Shown: positions 17,885-27,494, numbered from the stretch's first letter. The stretch: 64,000 nucleotides of DNA from Pasteurella sp049941595 (GCA_049941595.1 JBNFNA010000001.1:124001-188000), one strand, 5' to 3'. Notes: generated from the sequence alone by a model not told the origin. Made by a program: numbers and translations.

Positions 17885-18625
17885 ATGAGCGTTGAAGAAT
17901 CTCAACCCCTAATTAGCCATCTAATGGAACTTCGCAATCGCTTACTCAAAGCGATTACTTTTATTGCGATAGTCTTCTGTGGATTGGTTTACTTTGCGAA
18001 TGACATTTATAATTTTGTCGCTTCACCTTTAATCGATCAACTACCCGCTGGCGCAAGTATGATCGCAACCAATATTGCGACGCCATTTTTTACGCCAATT
18101 AAATTAACTGCGGTCGCCGCAGTATTTATTTCGGTGCCTTATTTGCTCTATCAAATTTGGGCATTTGTTGCACCTGCGTTATACCAGCACGAGAAGCGCT
18201 TAATTTACCCACTACTACTCTCAAGCACGGTTCTCTTTTATTTAGGTGTCGCATTTGCTTATTATGTGGTGTTCCCTTTAGTGTTTGGTTTTTTAACGAA
18301 AACAGCACCAGAAGGCGTTGCCATCGCAACAGATATTAGTAGCTACTTAGATTTTGTATTAACTATCTTTTTAGCCTTTGGCGTGTGCTTTGAAGTGCCC
18401 GTCGCAATTATTCTCCTTTGTTGGACTGGTGTGACAACACCTGATGATTTGAAAGCTAAACGCCCTTACATTATTGTGGCTGCTTTCGTGATCGGTATGT
18501 TACTCACCCCACCAGATATTTTCTCGCAAACCCTATTGGCAATTCCAATGTGGTTGTTGTTTGAAATTGGTGTGGTAGTTGCACGCTTCTATCGTCCAAG
18601 AGAAGAAGATGACCAAACAGAATAA
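17885..18625 (+). CDS. tatC: Sec-independent translocase subunit TatC
   Basis: 246 residues, six membrane segments. Conserved N-terminal LISHLMELRNRLLKA and the FxLTKTAPEG-type periplasmic loop (FGFLTKTAPEG) are visible, as is FEVPVAIILL in TM4. It recognises the twin-arginine motif of substrates. It is the last gene of the tatABC operon and is followed by a GC-rich hairpin (GGGCGGG/CCGCCCG near 18632-18655) that should terminate transcription. Confidence 0.95.
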   Translation: MSVEESQPLISHLMELRNRLLKAITFIAIVFCGLVYFANDIYNFVASPLIDQLPAGASMIATNIATPFFTPIKLTAVAAVFISVPYLLYQIWAFVAPALYQHEKRLIYPLLLSSTVLFYLGVAFAYYVVFPLVFGFLTKTAPEGVAIATDISSYLDFVLTIFLAFGVCFEVPVAIILLCWTGVTTPDDLKAKRPYIIVAAFVIGMLLTPPDIFSQTLLAIPMWLLFEIGVVVARFYRPREEDDQTE

Positions 18626-18630
18626 GAAAA

Positions 18631-18659
18631 ACGGGCGGGATTTTTTCCGCCCGTTTTAT
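18631..18659 (+). terminator. Terminator after tatC
   Basis: AAACGGGCGG and CCGCCCGTTTT pair around a loop rich in T, followed by AT-rich sequence. Confidence 0.75.
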
Positions 18660-18713
18660 ATTGTTTTTCCAAAATTCCAATTGTCAGAATACATTAGAAA
18701 ATAAGGGGTTGAT

Positions 18714-19736
18714 ATGACTCAGCAAATTTTTACAGGTTTCCCTCAACGTCGTTTACGCCGTATGCGCAAACAAGATTTTAGCCGTCGTTTAATGGCAGAA
18801 AATAAACTCACTGCAGATGATTTAATTTATCCTGTCTTTATTCTGGAGGGTGAAAATTATCGTGAGCCTGTGCCTTCAATGCCTGGCATTGAGCGTTTGA
18901 CAATTGACCAACTTTTAATTGAAGCGGGTTTATTAGTGAAATATGGTGTGCCTGTGATCGCACTGTTCCCCGTTATTGAACAAGATAAAAAATCATTAAT
19001 GGCAGAAGAAGCTTACAACCCTAATGGTTTAGTGCAACGTGCGGTAAAAGCATTGAAAGCAACTTATCCACGATTAGGCGTACTCACTGATATCGCTCTT
19101 GACCCTTACACTGTACACGGGCAAGACGGCATTATTGATGACGAAGGCTATGTGCTCAATGACATCACCAGTGAGATTTTAGTTAAACAAGCACTCTCTC
19201 ACGCTGAAGCAGGGGCGGATATTGTGGCACCGAGTGATATGATGGACGGCAGAATTGGCAAAATTCGTACCGCACTTGAGGAAAACGATTTTGTGAATAC
19301 GCTGATTATGGCTTACTCCGCCAAATATGCGTCAAATTATTATGGTCCATTCCGTGATGCCGTCGGCTCTGCTTCTAACTTGAAAGGTGGCGATAAAAAA
19401 ACCTATCAGCTTGACCCTGCCAATAGTGATGAAGGCTTGCAAGAAGTGGCTCTCGACTTACAAGAAGGCGCAGATATGGTAATGGTAAAACCGGGTATGC
19501 CCTATCTTGATTTAGTGTATCGAGTGAAAACCCACTTTGGTGTACCAACTTTTGCTTATCAGGTATCTGGCGAGTACGCAATGCACCAAGCCGCCATTCA
19601 AAATGGTTGGTTAAAAGAAAAAGAATGTATTATGGAATCCTTGTTGTGCTTTAAACGAGCAGGTGCTGATGGCATTCTCACATACTATGCTAAACAAGTT
19701 GCCGAATGGCTTTATCAAGAAAAGCACCAAGCGTAG
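18714..19736 (+). CDS. hemB: Delta-aminolevulinic acid dehydratase (porphobilinogen synthase)
   Basis: Condenses two 5-aminolevulinate molecules to porphobilinogen in heme synthesis. 340 residues. The two Schiff-base lysines lie in YSAKYASNYYGPFRDA and MVKPGMPYLD. The metal segment reads DIALDPYTVHGQDGI, with Asp at the positions where the zinc enzymes (E. coli, animals) have Cys; this is the Mg2+/K+-dependent class known from Pseudomonas. Presence of hemB argues against H. influenzae, which lacks the heme pathway except its last step. Followed by an inverted uptake-sequence terminator. Confidence 0.95.
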   Translation: MTQQIFTGFPQRRLRRMRKQDFSRRLMAENKLTADDLIYPVFILEGENYREPVPSMPGIERLTIDQLLIEAGLLVKYGVPVIALFPVIEQDKKSLMAEEAYNPNGLVQRAVKALKATYPRLGVLTDIALDPYTVHGQDGIIDDEGYVLNDITSEILVKQALSHAEAGADIVAPSDMMDGRIGKIRTALEENDFVNTLIMAYSAKYASNYYGPFRDAVGSASNLKGGDKKTYQLDPANSDEGLQEVALDLQEGADMVMVKPGMPYLDLVYRVKTHFGVPTFAYQVSGEYAMHQAAIQNGWLKEKECIMESLLCFKRAGADGILTYYAKQVAEWLYQEKHQA

Positions 19737-19757
19737 TTTAACTTAGATTTCAAACCG

Positions 19758-19799
19758 AAAGTGCGGTCAAAAAAATGAAAATTTTGACCGCACTTTTTT
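19758..19799 (+). terminator. Inverted uptake-sequence terminator after hemB
   Basis: AAAGTGCGGTCAAAA and TTTTGACCGCACTTT form a long perfect stem, followed by TTTT. Both arms hold perfect uptake sequences (19759-19767 and 19787-19795), the typical Pasteurellaceae use of paired uptake sites as terminators. Confidence 0.88.
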
Positions 19800-19833
19800 A
19801 TCTCCTATGTTTTTCTTACACAACCCACAATAA

Positions 19834-19861
19834 AAAACGCACCTCCGGAGAAGTGCGTTTT
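19834..19861 (-). terminator. Terminator of the giant adhesin gene
   Basis: AAAACGCAC (19834-19842) pairs with GTGCGTTTT (19853-19861). On the minus strand the hairpin lies about 25 bp beyond the adhesin stop and ends in T residues; it may act in both directions. Confidence 0.75.
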
Positions 19862-19885
19862 ATCTGCGTGATTTACATCAAGTGA

Positions 19886-22800
19886 TTACCATTGATAACC
19901 TACACCAACAGAACCTGCAAAGTCCCCTTGAGTATTGGCGTTACCTTGAAGTTTCAAGATAACTTTACCGTTATCACTTGCGCGTGAGTAACCCACTGCA
20001 ATTGCGCTTTGACCTTTGTAGGTACTTACAGCCGCTGCAACCATTGATTTGCCGTGGATATAAACTTGTGGTAAACCCGCTGCTGCGTTAGCACCTGCTA
20101 CGCCGGCACGCATATTCTTATCAACTTTACCAATCTTACCGTTGATATCACCAAATTTCACGTTAACTGCATCATCAACAGCATCACGTAATTGACCTAC
20201 GTTCACTGCATCATTTGGATCAACACCTTTAGCAACATTACGGATACGAACTGGCGAGCCATCTGGTTTCGATAAGTTTAAGTCACCTTCTTTTGTGACA
20301 CTTAATTTCGGTCCAGTACTACCACCCACTTGTACAGTATTAAAGATTGGATCTTTCGTGATCGCGATGCGAACTTCACGTACGCCATCATCACGAGTTA
20401 CACCTTTAACTGTTGCCAAGTCATTATCACTCACGAACTCAACAACATTGCCATTACGAACGTCACCAGCATAGTCATTGTCTTTCGTTGCAATAACAAA
20501 ACCAAGTTTTTTCACATCCGCGACGTTCACTGCGTTGGTTGGGTTTGAGTTATCTAAATCTGCCAAGCCAGCTTTTGCTTTGTCTACTGCGGTCGTTACA
20601 GGTTTTGAAGTATCAGCTACTTCTTGTGCATCTGATTTCAACACGCCATTTTCAAATTGGTCTGCGGCATAGAATTTCGCATCTGCCCCTTCACCGACTT
20701 GAACAAGCGGTTTACCGTCATCACCCACTTTATTCGCAATAGTATTGGTACCTGAAGCGACGTTACCTAATACTGTTGGTGCGCCAATCTTATCTGGTGC
20801 TGCAGCTGGGTTCACTAAGTTAGTCGATAACTGATCTACAGAGACTTCAGTTTTCGAAGGTGTACCATCTGGATCAACTTTGAAGAATTTATCCCCCACT
20901 TTCACGACTGGTGTACCATCTTTCGCAGTGTAAGTGATTGGTAATCCTGTTAAGTTATAGCTCACTTCAGTGATATCTTGACCTGTTGTTTCATCACGTT
21001 TAGTTTCTGCTTTCGCAACAGTATTGCCACCGTTGACAAAGTTAACCACATCGTTTGGCGTCACTTTTTCAGTCTTATCATCTTCAGTTGCATCTGTATT
21101 TACAGCTAAAGTTGATTTACCGTTTTGTTTCACGAAGAAACCTGACTTGTTCACTGTTTGATCTAACTGATCTTTATTCACAGCTTGATCTGGTTCAGTT
21201 GCCCAAGCAACGTTATTCAAGTTAACACCGCCCTCACCCGCTTTAATGGTGTCTTTAGCTTCAGGATTTGCCTTGATAGCCTCTGCTTTTGCGACTGCAA
21301 CTGCGGCTGCAATTTCTTCTGGATCAGCATCAGGCTTCGCTGCTAATGTATCCGCCACCGCTTTTTGTACTGCAAGCTGGATAGGATCTTTCGCCTCATA
21401 AGGGGCATTTTTCACACCGTCATCATTGATGCCGTTAGTTAACTGAGCACCTTTTTTGAGTTTCGCAACTTCTGCGTCATCTAATGCTGGTGGGTTAGCA
21501 GCTGGATCCACTAATGTGCCATCTGGGTTAACCGCATCTTTCTCATAGAATTTACCATCATTTGCTTTCACATACTCTTTGCCTTCAGCATTGGTGTATT
21601 TGAAATCAATTGGTGAATCTACATCTACTTTCACAGTTGTGGTTGTGGTAATAACACCATTCTCATCAACCGCTTTAACAGTACCTAAGCTTGCAACAGT
21701 ATTCTTACCATCAGCGAAACGAACATTATCATTCGGATTCACTTTTTCAGCTTCGCCATTATTATTGTCAAATTTGGTTGCATTGACTTCATCAGCCTTG
21801 GCTTTACCAACTGTCCAACCAGAGTCTTGAATTGCATCAGCAACTTGGTTACCCGTTACAAAACCAGCACCGTCTTTGCGTTTGTTTTCGACTTTCGCCA
21901 CTTCATCAGATGTTAATGGTGTTGCATTTGGTGTTGGTAAACCTGTGTTTGGATCTAAATCATCTTTCTTGAAGTATTGATCACCCACTTTAATCACAGG
22001 CGTTTCAGAACCATCATCATTAACTAATACTGGTTCTTCATCATTCGTTTTAATCACTTCGCCTTTTTTCAAGGATATCTTGATTTCACGAACATTTTCT
22101 TTGGTTTCACCCGTTACATCAATGCCATCACCACCAGTGAATTTCACTTCGGTAGTATTACGTACATCTGCTGCATATGGTGTATCTTTACCCTCTTCTT
22201 TATCTGCAGAAACTACCCAACCTAAGTTTTTCGCATCAGCAACAGTCAGTGCATTAGTTGGATTAGAATTCACTAAATCAGCTAAGCCGGCTTTTGCTTT
22301 ATCAACGGGATCTTTAACTTCTGTCAGTGTAGCTGGGTCTGCTTCAGTCGCATCAGGTTTCAATTTACCATCAACAAATTGATCTTGAGTGTAAAGTTTA
22401 TCGCCAACTTTAACTAATGGCTTACCATCAGGACCTAATTTGTCTGCAATAGTATTTGCACCTGCAGCCACATTCGATAATGTTAATGGAGCATCTTTTG
22501 TATTGTCGCCATCAGGATTTACCATACTTGCAATCACATCACCAGTTTCAACTTTAGAATCTGGATCTGGTGTGCCATCTGGTAGCACTTTCGGTACACC
22601 AGTATCAGGATCTACTTTGTAGTAACTACCATCTGGTGCTTTAGCGACTTTGTTGCCGTCTTTATCGGTATAAGTGACAGGCAAGCCTGTTACATCCACA
22701 CGTACTTTGGTCACATCACGGCCAGCTTCACGCGTAGTTTCTACCTTCACATTTGTGTTAATACCGTCAACAAAATCAACCACATCGTTTGGTGTCACTT

Positions 22801-25800
22801 TTTCAGTCTTATCATCTTCAGTCGCATCCGCATTGGCTACTAAAGTTGATTTACCGTTTTCTTTTACGAAGAAACCAGATTTATTCACTGTTTGATCTAA
22901 TTGATCTTTATTTACCGCTTGATCTGGTTTTTCAGCCCAAGCAACGTTATTTAAGTTAACACCACCTTCGCCTTTAACAGGTTTGTCTTTGGCCTCTGGA
23001 TTAGCATCAACCAATCGATCTCTTTCAACTGCGATATCTTCAGCAGTCGCATTCGGATTATTTTTCAAGAAATCGACCATACCAAGAATGATAGGATCTT
23101 TAACTTCATAATCTTTCGCATTTGGCTGATTGTTTGTCAACTTCGCACCGACGGTACCCTCTTTAGGTGTTTTCTCGGTGGCTGTTGCAGAATCTTTTAC
23201 AGAACCATCTGCATTCACATCATCAGGCACATACCATTTTCCATCATTTGCTTTCACCAATTTATTACCGTCATCATCTTCTGCGGTATAAGTAATCGGT
23301 AAATCCACATCAAACTTCATAAAGGTATCTGTGACAACATCGCCATTCTCGTCAAATTTCTTCACGGTAGCGATTTTCGCTGTGATGCCTTTACCGTTAG
23401 TAAAGCGAACATTATCATTCGGGTTCACTTTTTCTAACTGAGTATCTGAAAGTAACTTCGCATTATCCGCAAAGGCTTTGTCTGCTTCTGCGATATTCGC
23501 TAAACCAATATTCCAACCTGATTTTTGGATAGCTTCCGCAACTTTATTACCTGTCACAAAGTATTTACCATTATTGACTAATGCACTGATGTCATCTGGC
23601 GTTAAAGGAAGCGGCTGAATTCCATCTTTCGGCAGGCCTGTTGTTGGGTCAATATCATCTTTGTCATAATATTGATCATTGATTTTCACAACAACATTAC
23701 CTGTTGGTTGTACAAATTCATCAGCAGGTGTCACTTCGCCTTCTTTTAATGAAATAGCGATTTCGCGTACATCACCTTTATCTGAGCCGACAACTTCAAT
23801 GCCGTTTTTACCCGTGAATTTCACTTCAGTTGCATTACGAACAGCAGATGCATACGGAGTGTCTTTGCCTTCTTCTTTATCAGCAGAAACAACCCAACCT
23901 AAGTTTTTCGCATCCGCTACTGTCATCGCATTAGTCGGATTAGAATTAACTAAATCCAACAAGCCAGCTTTTGCTTTATCAGCCGGTTCTGTTGCTGGAG
24001 TTGCAGCATTAGGATCTGTATCTTGAGCACCATCTATCAATTTACCATCAGCAAATTGATCTTGGGCATAGAACTTATCACCAACTTTAACTAGCGCCTT
24101 GTTATCTGGACCTAATTTATCCGCAATGATATTCGCACCCGCCGCAACATTTGATAATTGTGGAGCTTTATCATTCACGTTCACCATACTCACAACTGGG
24201 TTAGTAACTGGTGTTGCGCCATTTTCTGGATCACCTGCTGCATCAAATGTCGTACCATTTGGATAGTATTTGCCATCTTTCGGGCTACGCACTAATGGAT
24301 TACCTTTTTCATCAGTGGCTTGCATTAAAGTATTAACCTTAATGGTGCTGAGTTTGCCAGCTTCAGTCACATCAATTTCAACCGTTGTGCCTAAACCATC
24401 TGCGAAGTTCACCGTATCAAATGGTTTAACAAAGTCTTTCGCAATGCCATTACCTTGTAAATTCCAACCTGCATTTAACACATCGCCCATTGTGGCAGCG
24501 TTATTAAGAATTGCAGGGTTATAACCTTGCTTAGTTTCATCAAAGGCATTTGGTAACTCTGGTGCTTTCGTTAAATCAGGGACAACAGCTACCGGAGGAA
24601 CTGAAGCCTCATCAGTAGGATCAGTCACATTTCCGTCTTTATCTACACGCTTTAAATTACCTTTCAGATTAGCTAACGTCATCGGCGCATTAGTTTTATC
24701 TTTACCATTATTGAGTGAGGCAATCACATCTTCAGGTTTCACGTCATTTGTTGTTACATTACCGTCAGGATCTAGTTGTAAAAACTTATCGCCTGATTTA
24801 ACAACTTTATTACCATCTTTATCGGTATAGACTACTGGAAGTTGTGCTGCCTCAACTACTTTTTGAGCATCAACGTCCACTTTGAATGCGGTCAATGTAT
24901 CATCATTCGCTTTTTTACCTACTGAAACTTTAGTGAAATTACCATCTGCAAAACGAACGTTATCGCCTGCTTTTACCTCATCTTCATTATCCTCAGTAAA
25001 AACAACATCTTTTGTTTCTTTTAATTTGCCTGTTTTCCAGAACGTGTTGTTAATTGCCTGAGCAACATTTCCAGCAGTAACAAATTTACCCTCATCGCCT
25101 TGCTGCGGAGGTGTTACTTTGCCATCAGCAACTACTAAATCCACTTGTTCGATATTTGGTGCACCAATACCAGTCAAATCGACATCAAAGGTGATTTTAG
25201 TCACGCCATTCGCTTCTGCTGTAACATTGGCTTTAGTATTTTGACCATTGATAAATTGAATAGTGTCACCTGGAGTAACAACACCTTTTTTTGTATTATC
25301 ATGATCGCTAACGTTGAAACCTTGGTTTACATAGGCATTTAAGTTAGTGATTGCGTCACCGACATTATTGGCTGGTGCTTGTGTAAATGGGCTTTGCACA
25401 TTGTTTCCACCATTTGCTAATGCATTGTAAATATTATAAGTTGGTGCGGTAATATTGTTATTCGCAACTGCAGCATAACCACCTAAATGTGCAGCCGTTG
25501 CTTTTGCAAGATTACCGACGGTGTCAGCTAATAAATAAAGCTGTGATCCGTTAATTGCATCGGTTGAATTAGAAGCAATCTTACCTGGTGCAACATTAAT
25601 GATTTGGCGAGTATAGTTTGCATTACCAACAGAAAAAACACGAGAAACATTTGGTAAGTTTGGTTCATTAATTTTAGTTGCACCAGCAAACCCGTTGTAA
25701 GTAAAACCATTTACTGTTGCTGTAGTTTCGTTAGTCGCTTTTCTTACCGCACTATCAGAACCAATTGCGACTGACTCATCAAAACCATTAGCAATCGTGA

Positions 25801-26188
25801 TATTACTACCTAGAGCAAGAGCATTAGCACTTGAGACACTTGTAGTTGGACCAATAGAAATTGCTTTTACGGCTTTTGCATTGGAATCATCACCTAAAGC
25901 TAGACCACTGTCTGAGTTAGCTGCCACATAGGCAGTATTCCCCACTGCAACGCCTTTTTTAGAACGAACATCGGCTTGAATACCAATTGCAATACCTCTA
26001 ATTGAATCTTTAGCCACACTAGACTCAGCACCAAGAGAAATAGCACCTTCAGATAAAGCAAATGCATTGTTACCAAAAGCCATTGCAAACTCGCCAGATG
26101 CAGTTGAATTCCCCCCCCATTGCAATTGAACTATAACCCGTTGCATTGATGCTATTACCGATAGCGATCGCAAATTGATCGGATGCAA
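19886..26188 (-). CDS. Trimeric autotransporter adhesin, main part (out of frame with its signal peptide)
   Basis: About 2,075 meaningful residues of a YadA/Hia-type type Vc autotransporter. From the 5' side: YadA-like head repeats (SVAIG/ALALG motifs), neck motifs (TDAINGSQLYLL), then roughly 1,500 residues of repeated Trp-ring/GIN-like and neck-like modules. Conserved strings include PNDVVDF, VTVADAKNLGW and NKDQLDQTVNKSGFF. At the C terminus are ANVGQL-like VNVGQLRDAV, a stalk, and a membrane anchor of four strands ending in Trp (GSVGVGYQW). The frame has no start of its own: the first ~25 residues of the open frame are out-of-frame noise, and real coding begins at the G8 tract (26111-26118). 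Joined with 26070-26918 after a one-base correction it would make about 2,340 residues. No perfect uptake sequence occurs anywhere in this gene. Confidence 0.9.
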   Translation of the reverse strand: MHPINLRSLSVIASMQRVIVQLQWGGNSTASGEFAMAFGNNAFALSEGAISLGAESSVAKDSIRGIAIGIQADVRSKKGVAVGNTAYVAANSDSGLALGDDSNAKAVKAISIGPTTSVSSANALALGSNITIANGFDESVAIGSDSAVRKATNETTATVNGFTYNGFAGATKINEPNLPNVSRVFSVGNANYTRQIINVAPGKIASNSTDAINGSQLYLLADTVGNLAKATAAHLGGYAAVANNNITAPTYNIYNALANGGNNVQSPFTQAPANNVGDAITNLNAYVNQGFNVSDHDNTKKGVVTPGDTIQFINGQNTKANVTAEANGVTKITFDVDLTGIGAPNIEQVDLVVADGKVTPPQQGDEGKFVTAGNVAQAINNTFWKTGKLKETKDVVFTEDNEDEVKAGDNVRFADGNFTKVSVGKKANDDTLTAFKVDVDAQKVVEAAQLPVVYTDKDGNKVVKSGDKFLQLDPDGNVTTNDVKPEDVIASLNNGKDKTNAPMTLANLKGNLKRVDKDGNVTDPTDEASVPPVAVVPDLTKAPELPNAFDETKQGYNPAILNNAATMGDVLNAGWNLQGNGIAKDFVKPFDTVNFADGLGTTVEIDVTEAGKLSTIKVNTLMQATDEKGNPLVRSPKDGKYYPNGTTFDAAGDPENGATPVTNPVVSMVNVNDKAPQLSNVAAGANIIADKLGPDNKALVKVGDKFYAQDQFADGKLIDGAQDTDPNAATPATEPADKAKAGLLDLVNSNPTNAMTVADAKNLGWVVSADKEEGKDTPYASAVRNATEVKFTGKNGIEVVGSDKGDVREIAISLKEGEVTPADEFVQPTGNVVVKINDQYYDKDDIDPTTGLPKDGIQPLPLTPDDISALVNNGKYFVTGNKVAEAIQKSGWNIGLANIAEADKAFADNAKLLSDTQLEKVNPNDNVRFTNGKGITAKIATVKKFDENGDVVTDTFMKFDVDLPITYTAEDDDGNKLVKANDGKWYVPDDVNADGSVKDSATATEKTPKEGTVGAKLTNNQPNAKDYEVKDPIILGMVDFLKNNPNATAEDIAVERDRLVDANPEAKDKPVKGEGGVNLNNVAWAEKPDQAVNKDQLDQTVNKSGFFVKENGKSTLVANADATEDDKTEKVTPNDVVDFVDGINTNVKVETTREAGRDVTKVRVDVTGLPVTYTDKDGNKVAKAPDGSYYKVDPDTGVPKVLPDGTPDPDSKVETGDVIASMVNPDGDNTKDAPLTLSNVAAGANTIADKLGPDGKPLVKVGDKLYTQDQFVDGKLKPDATEADPATLTEVKDPVDKAKAGLADLVNSNPTNALTVADAKNLGWVVSADKEEGKDTPYAADVRNTTEVKFTGGDGIDVTGETKENVREIKISLKKGEVIKTNDEEPVLVNDDGSETPVIKVGDQYFKKDDLDPNTGLPTPNATPLTSDEVAKVENKRKDGAGFVTGNQVADAIQDSGWTVGKAKADEVNATKFDNNNGEAEKVNPNDNVRFADGKNTVASLGTVKAVDENGVITTTTTVKVDVDSPIDFKYTNAEGKEYVKANDGKFYEKDAVNPDGTLVDPAANPPALDDAEVAKLKKGAQLTNGINDDGVKNAPYEAKDPIQLAVQKAVADTLAAKPDADPEEIAAAVAVAKAEAIKANPEAKDTIKAGEGGVNLNNVAWATEPDQAVNKDQLDQTVNKSGFFVKQNGKSTLAVNTDATEDDKTEKVTPNDVVNFVNGGNTVAKAETKRDETTGQDITEVSYNLTGLPITYTAKDGTPVVKVGDKFFKVDPDGTPSKTEVSVDQLSTNLVNPAAAPDKIGAPTVLGNVASGTNTIANKVGDDGKPLVQVGEGADAKFYAADQFENGVLKSDAQEVADTSKPVTTAVDKAKAGLADLDNSNPTNAVNVADVKKLGFVIATKDNDYAGDVRNGNVVEFVSDNDLATVKGVTRDDGVREVRIAITKDPIFNTVQVGGSTGPKLSVTKEGDLNLSKPDGSPVRIRNVAKGVDPNDAVNVGQLRDAVDDAVNVKFGDINGKIGKVDKNMRAGVAGANAAAGLPQVYIHGKSMVAAAVSTYKGQSAIAVGYSRASDNGKVILKLQGNANTQGDFAGSVGVGYQW
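22030..25120 (-). repeat. Long internal repeats of the adhesin (with a third copy at 20330-22030)
   Basis: Three successive copies of a module of about 1.7 kb. Markers: NVAAGANIIADKLGP near 24,150, NVAAGANTIADKLGP near 22,460 and NVASGTNTIANKVG near 20,745. The VNKSGFFVKxNGKSTL segment recurs at about 22,842 and 21,108, 1,734 bp apart. The copies have drifted rather than being identical, so they look old relative to a recent duplication. Confidence 0.75.
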
Positions 26189-26918
26189 TTGAGCTACTAC
26201 CTATTGCAACTGTGCTATAACCTGTTGCATTGACATTATTACCAACCGCTGTTGCAAAATTACCAGTAGCATTAGAGATAGTACCGATAGAAATAGTAGA
26301 ATCACCTATTGCTGTAGCATTTAAGCCGATACCCACAGTGTTACGGTGATTAGCTTTTACATAGCGACCAATAGCAACTGAACTAAGACCTTGTGCTTGA
26401 GTTAAATGTCCCAAAGCAATAGATGCCTCACCTGTTGCCGAAGCTTCCGTACCAATCGCAGTAGCATTACCCGCATTAGATACACCATAAACATTTTCTG
26501 CAGTATCTTTCGTTGGATCTGCGCTAGCAGGCAATCCAGTAGGGTTAACACGATCTGCTTTTGCTCCTTTACCAATTGCTATGCCCTGAAGAGCATTAGA
26601 TGTAGCGTTATGACCTATTACTACTGATTCTGTTTTTTGTGCTTTTGATTGCATACCAATTATTGTGGAATTTGGAGCTGCATTGAGAGTGTTATTAATA
26701 CCATACACAACGCTACCATCTGAATTAGCAATCACGTTAGTAGTATCACTAACTAAAGATGCCGCTTGCACATTAGTCGCAAGTAAGACAGCACCTGCAG
26801 CAGCTGATAATGCGGAGAGTGATTTAGATTTGGTTTTACCTCTGGTGCGCTGAAGTTCAGAAACGGCAACCCAACTTTGAGTAGCGTGATTCCAAATTAC
26901 TTTAAAGATTTTATTCAT
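26070..26918 (-). CDS. Trimeric autotransporter adhesin, N-terminal part with signal peptide (truncated by frameshift)
   Basis: 282 residues in the present frame. It begins with an extended signal peptide region (ESPR: MNKIFKVIWNHATQSWVAVSE) followed by a hydrophobic core and cleavage near ATNVQAA, the Sec signal type of large autotransporters. The rest is YadA-like head made of 14-residue-type repeats such as AIGNSINATGYSS. Frame is lost at the G8 tract near codon 267; the last ~14 residues (EFNCIWRVCNGFW) are shifted and end in a stop. With 7 or 10 G residues the frame would read on into NSTASGEFAMAFG and the remainder of the adhesin. As given, the cell would make only a short secreted fragment without an anchor. 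Confidence 0.88.
   Translation of the reverse strand: MNKIFKVIWNHATQSWVAVSELQRTRGKTKSKSLSALSAAAGAVLLATNVQAASLVSDTTNVIANSDGSVVYGINNTLNAAPNSTIIGMQSKAQKTESVVIGHNATSNALQGIAIGKGAKADRVNPTGLPASADPTKDTAENVYGVSNAGNATAIGTEASATGEASIALGHLTQAQGLSSVAIGRYVKANHRNTVGIGLNATAIGDSTISIGTISNATGNFATAVGNNVNATGYSTVAIGSSSIASDQFAIAIGNSINATGYSSIAMGGEFNCIWRVCNGFW
26111..26118 (-). repeat. G8 homopolymer tract at the adhesin frameshift
   Basis: Eight C on the + strand (G8 in the gene). Reading ATG-GGG-GGG-GAA leaves the adhesin frame, whereas seven or ten G give ATG-GGG-GGG-AAT (Met-Gly-Gly-Asn), continuing the head repeat correctly. Poly-G tracts of this length are known slipped-strand phase-variation sites; an assembly error is the alternative. 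Confidence 0.85.
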
Positions 26919-27433
26919 ATTATGTTTGTTCCCTTGTTAATTTGTTAATAAACAAACAAGATCCAATCTCATTATGGAGTTATGGAACGTCTTGTTACTA
27001 GTACTTCAGCAATTGCTGAAAAAAACTACATATTTTATAACAAACTTTTTTACAAAAGATAGCTGAAACGTTCAATTAAATACAATCTTTACAAAAAAAT
27101 TACATTCAAAGCAAAAACAAAAACAAATACTTTTAATTAAATCAATATAATAATTTACAAAAAATCTAATATAACGATAAACAATAAGGAGCGAATCTCC
27201 AACCCATTAGCTAAATCGTTTTCAGCAAGAAAATTTCATATCTATAGGAAAAGCAAGGTTATTTTATATTCAACAAAAATCTATTGGATATTATAAAATT
27301 GAATAATATTTATTTATATAAATAAATTAATTATCAAAAAAGAAACAAAAGGTTAAACTTTGTTCAACAAGAGAACAAAAATCAAAAATAAATAAAATGC
27401 GAGGGAGTCCGATGAGTTTTGTAAAACAACATA
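26919..27433. other. AT-rich non-coding region upstream of the adhesin
   Basis: About 515 bp with no credible open frame and very high A+T. It should hold the adhesin promoter. An inverted repeat GTTTGTT...AACAAAC lies just before the adhesin start (about 26926-26959) and could fold in the leader mRNA. No uptake sequence until 27438. Confidence 0.5.
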
Positions 27434-27477
27434 AAAAAAGTGCGGTCAAAATAATATAAATTCTGACCGCACTTTTT
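27434..27477 (-). terminator. Inverted uptake-sequence terminator after cysK
   Basis: AAAAAGTGCGGTCA (perfect uptake site 27438-27446) and TGACCGCACTTTTT (27466-27474) form a perfect stem with a T-run on either strand. It lies 18 bp beyond the cysK stop. Confidence 0.85.
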
Positions 27478-27494
27478 CATCAAGAGAAAATAAA

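Noticed and set aside
26129..26260. Short tandem similarity in the adhesin head that could look like a CRISPR or satellite
   Set aside because: The repeats translate into YadA-head motifs (NATGYS.AIG) in frame and there are no spacers.
20330..26853. Several 60-115-codon open frames on the + strand opposite the adhesin
   Set aside because: They mirror the low-complexity adhesin codons in antisense; none has a ribosome site or domain, and the adhesin frame explains the openness.
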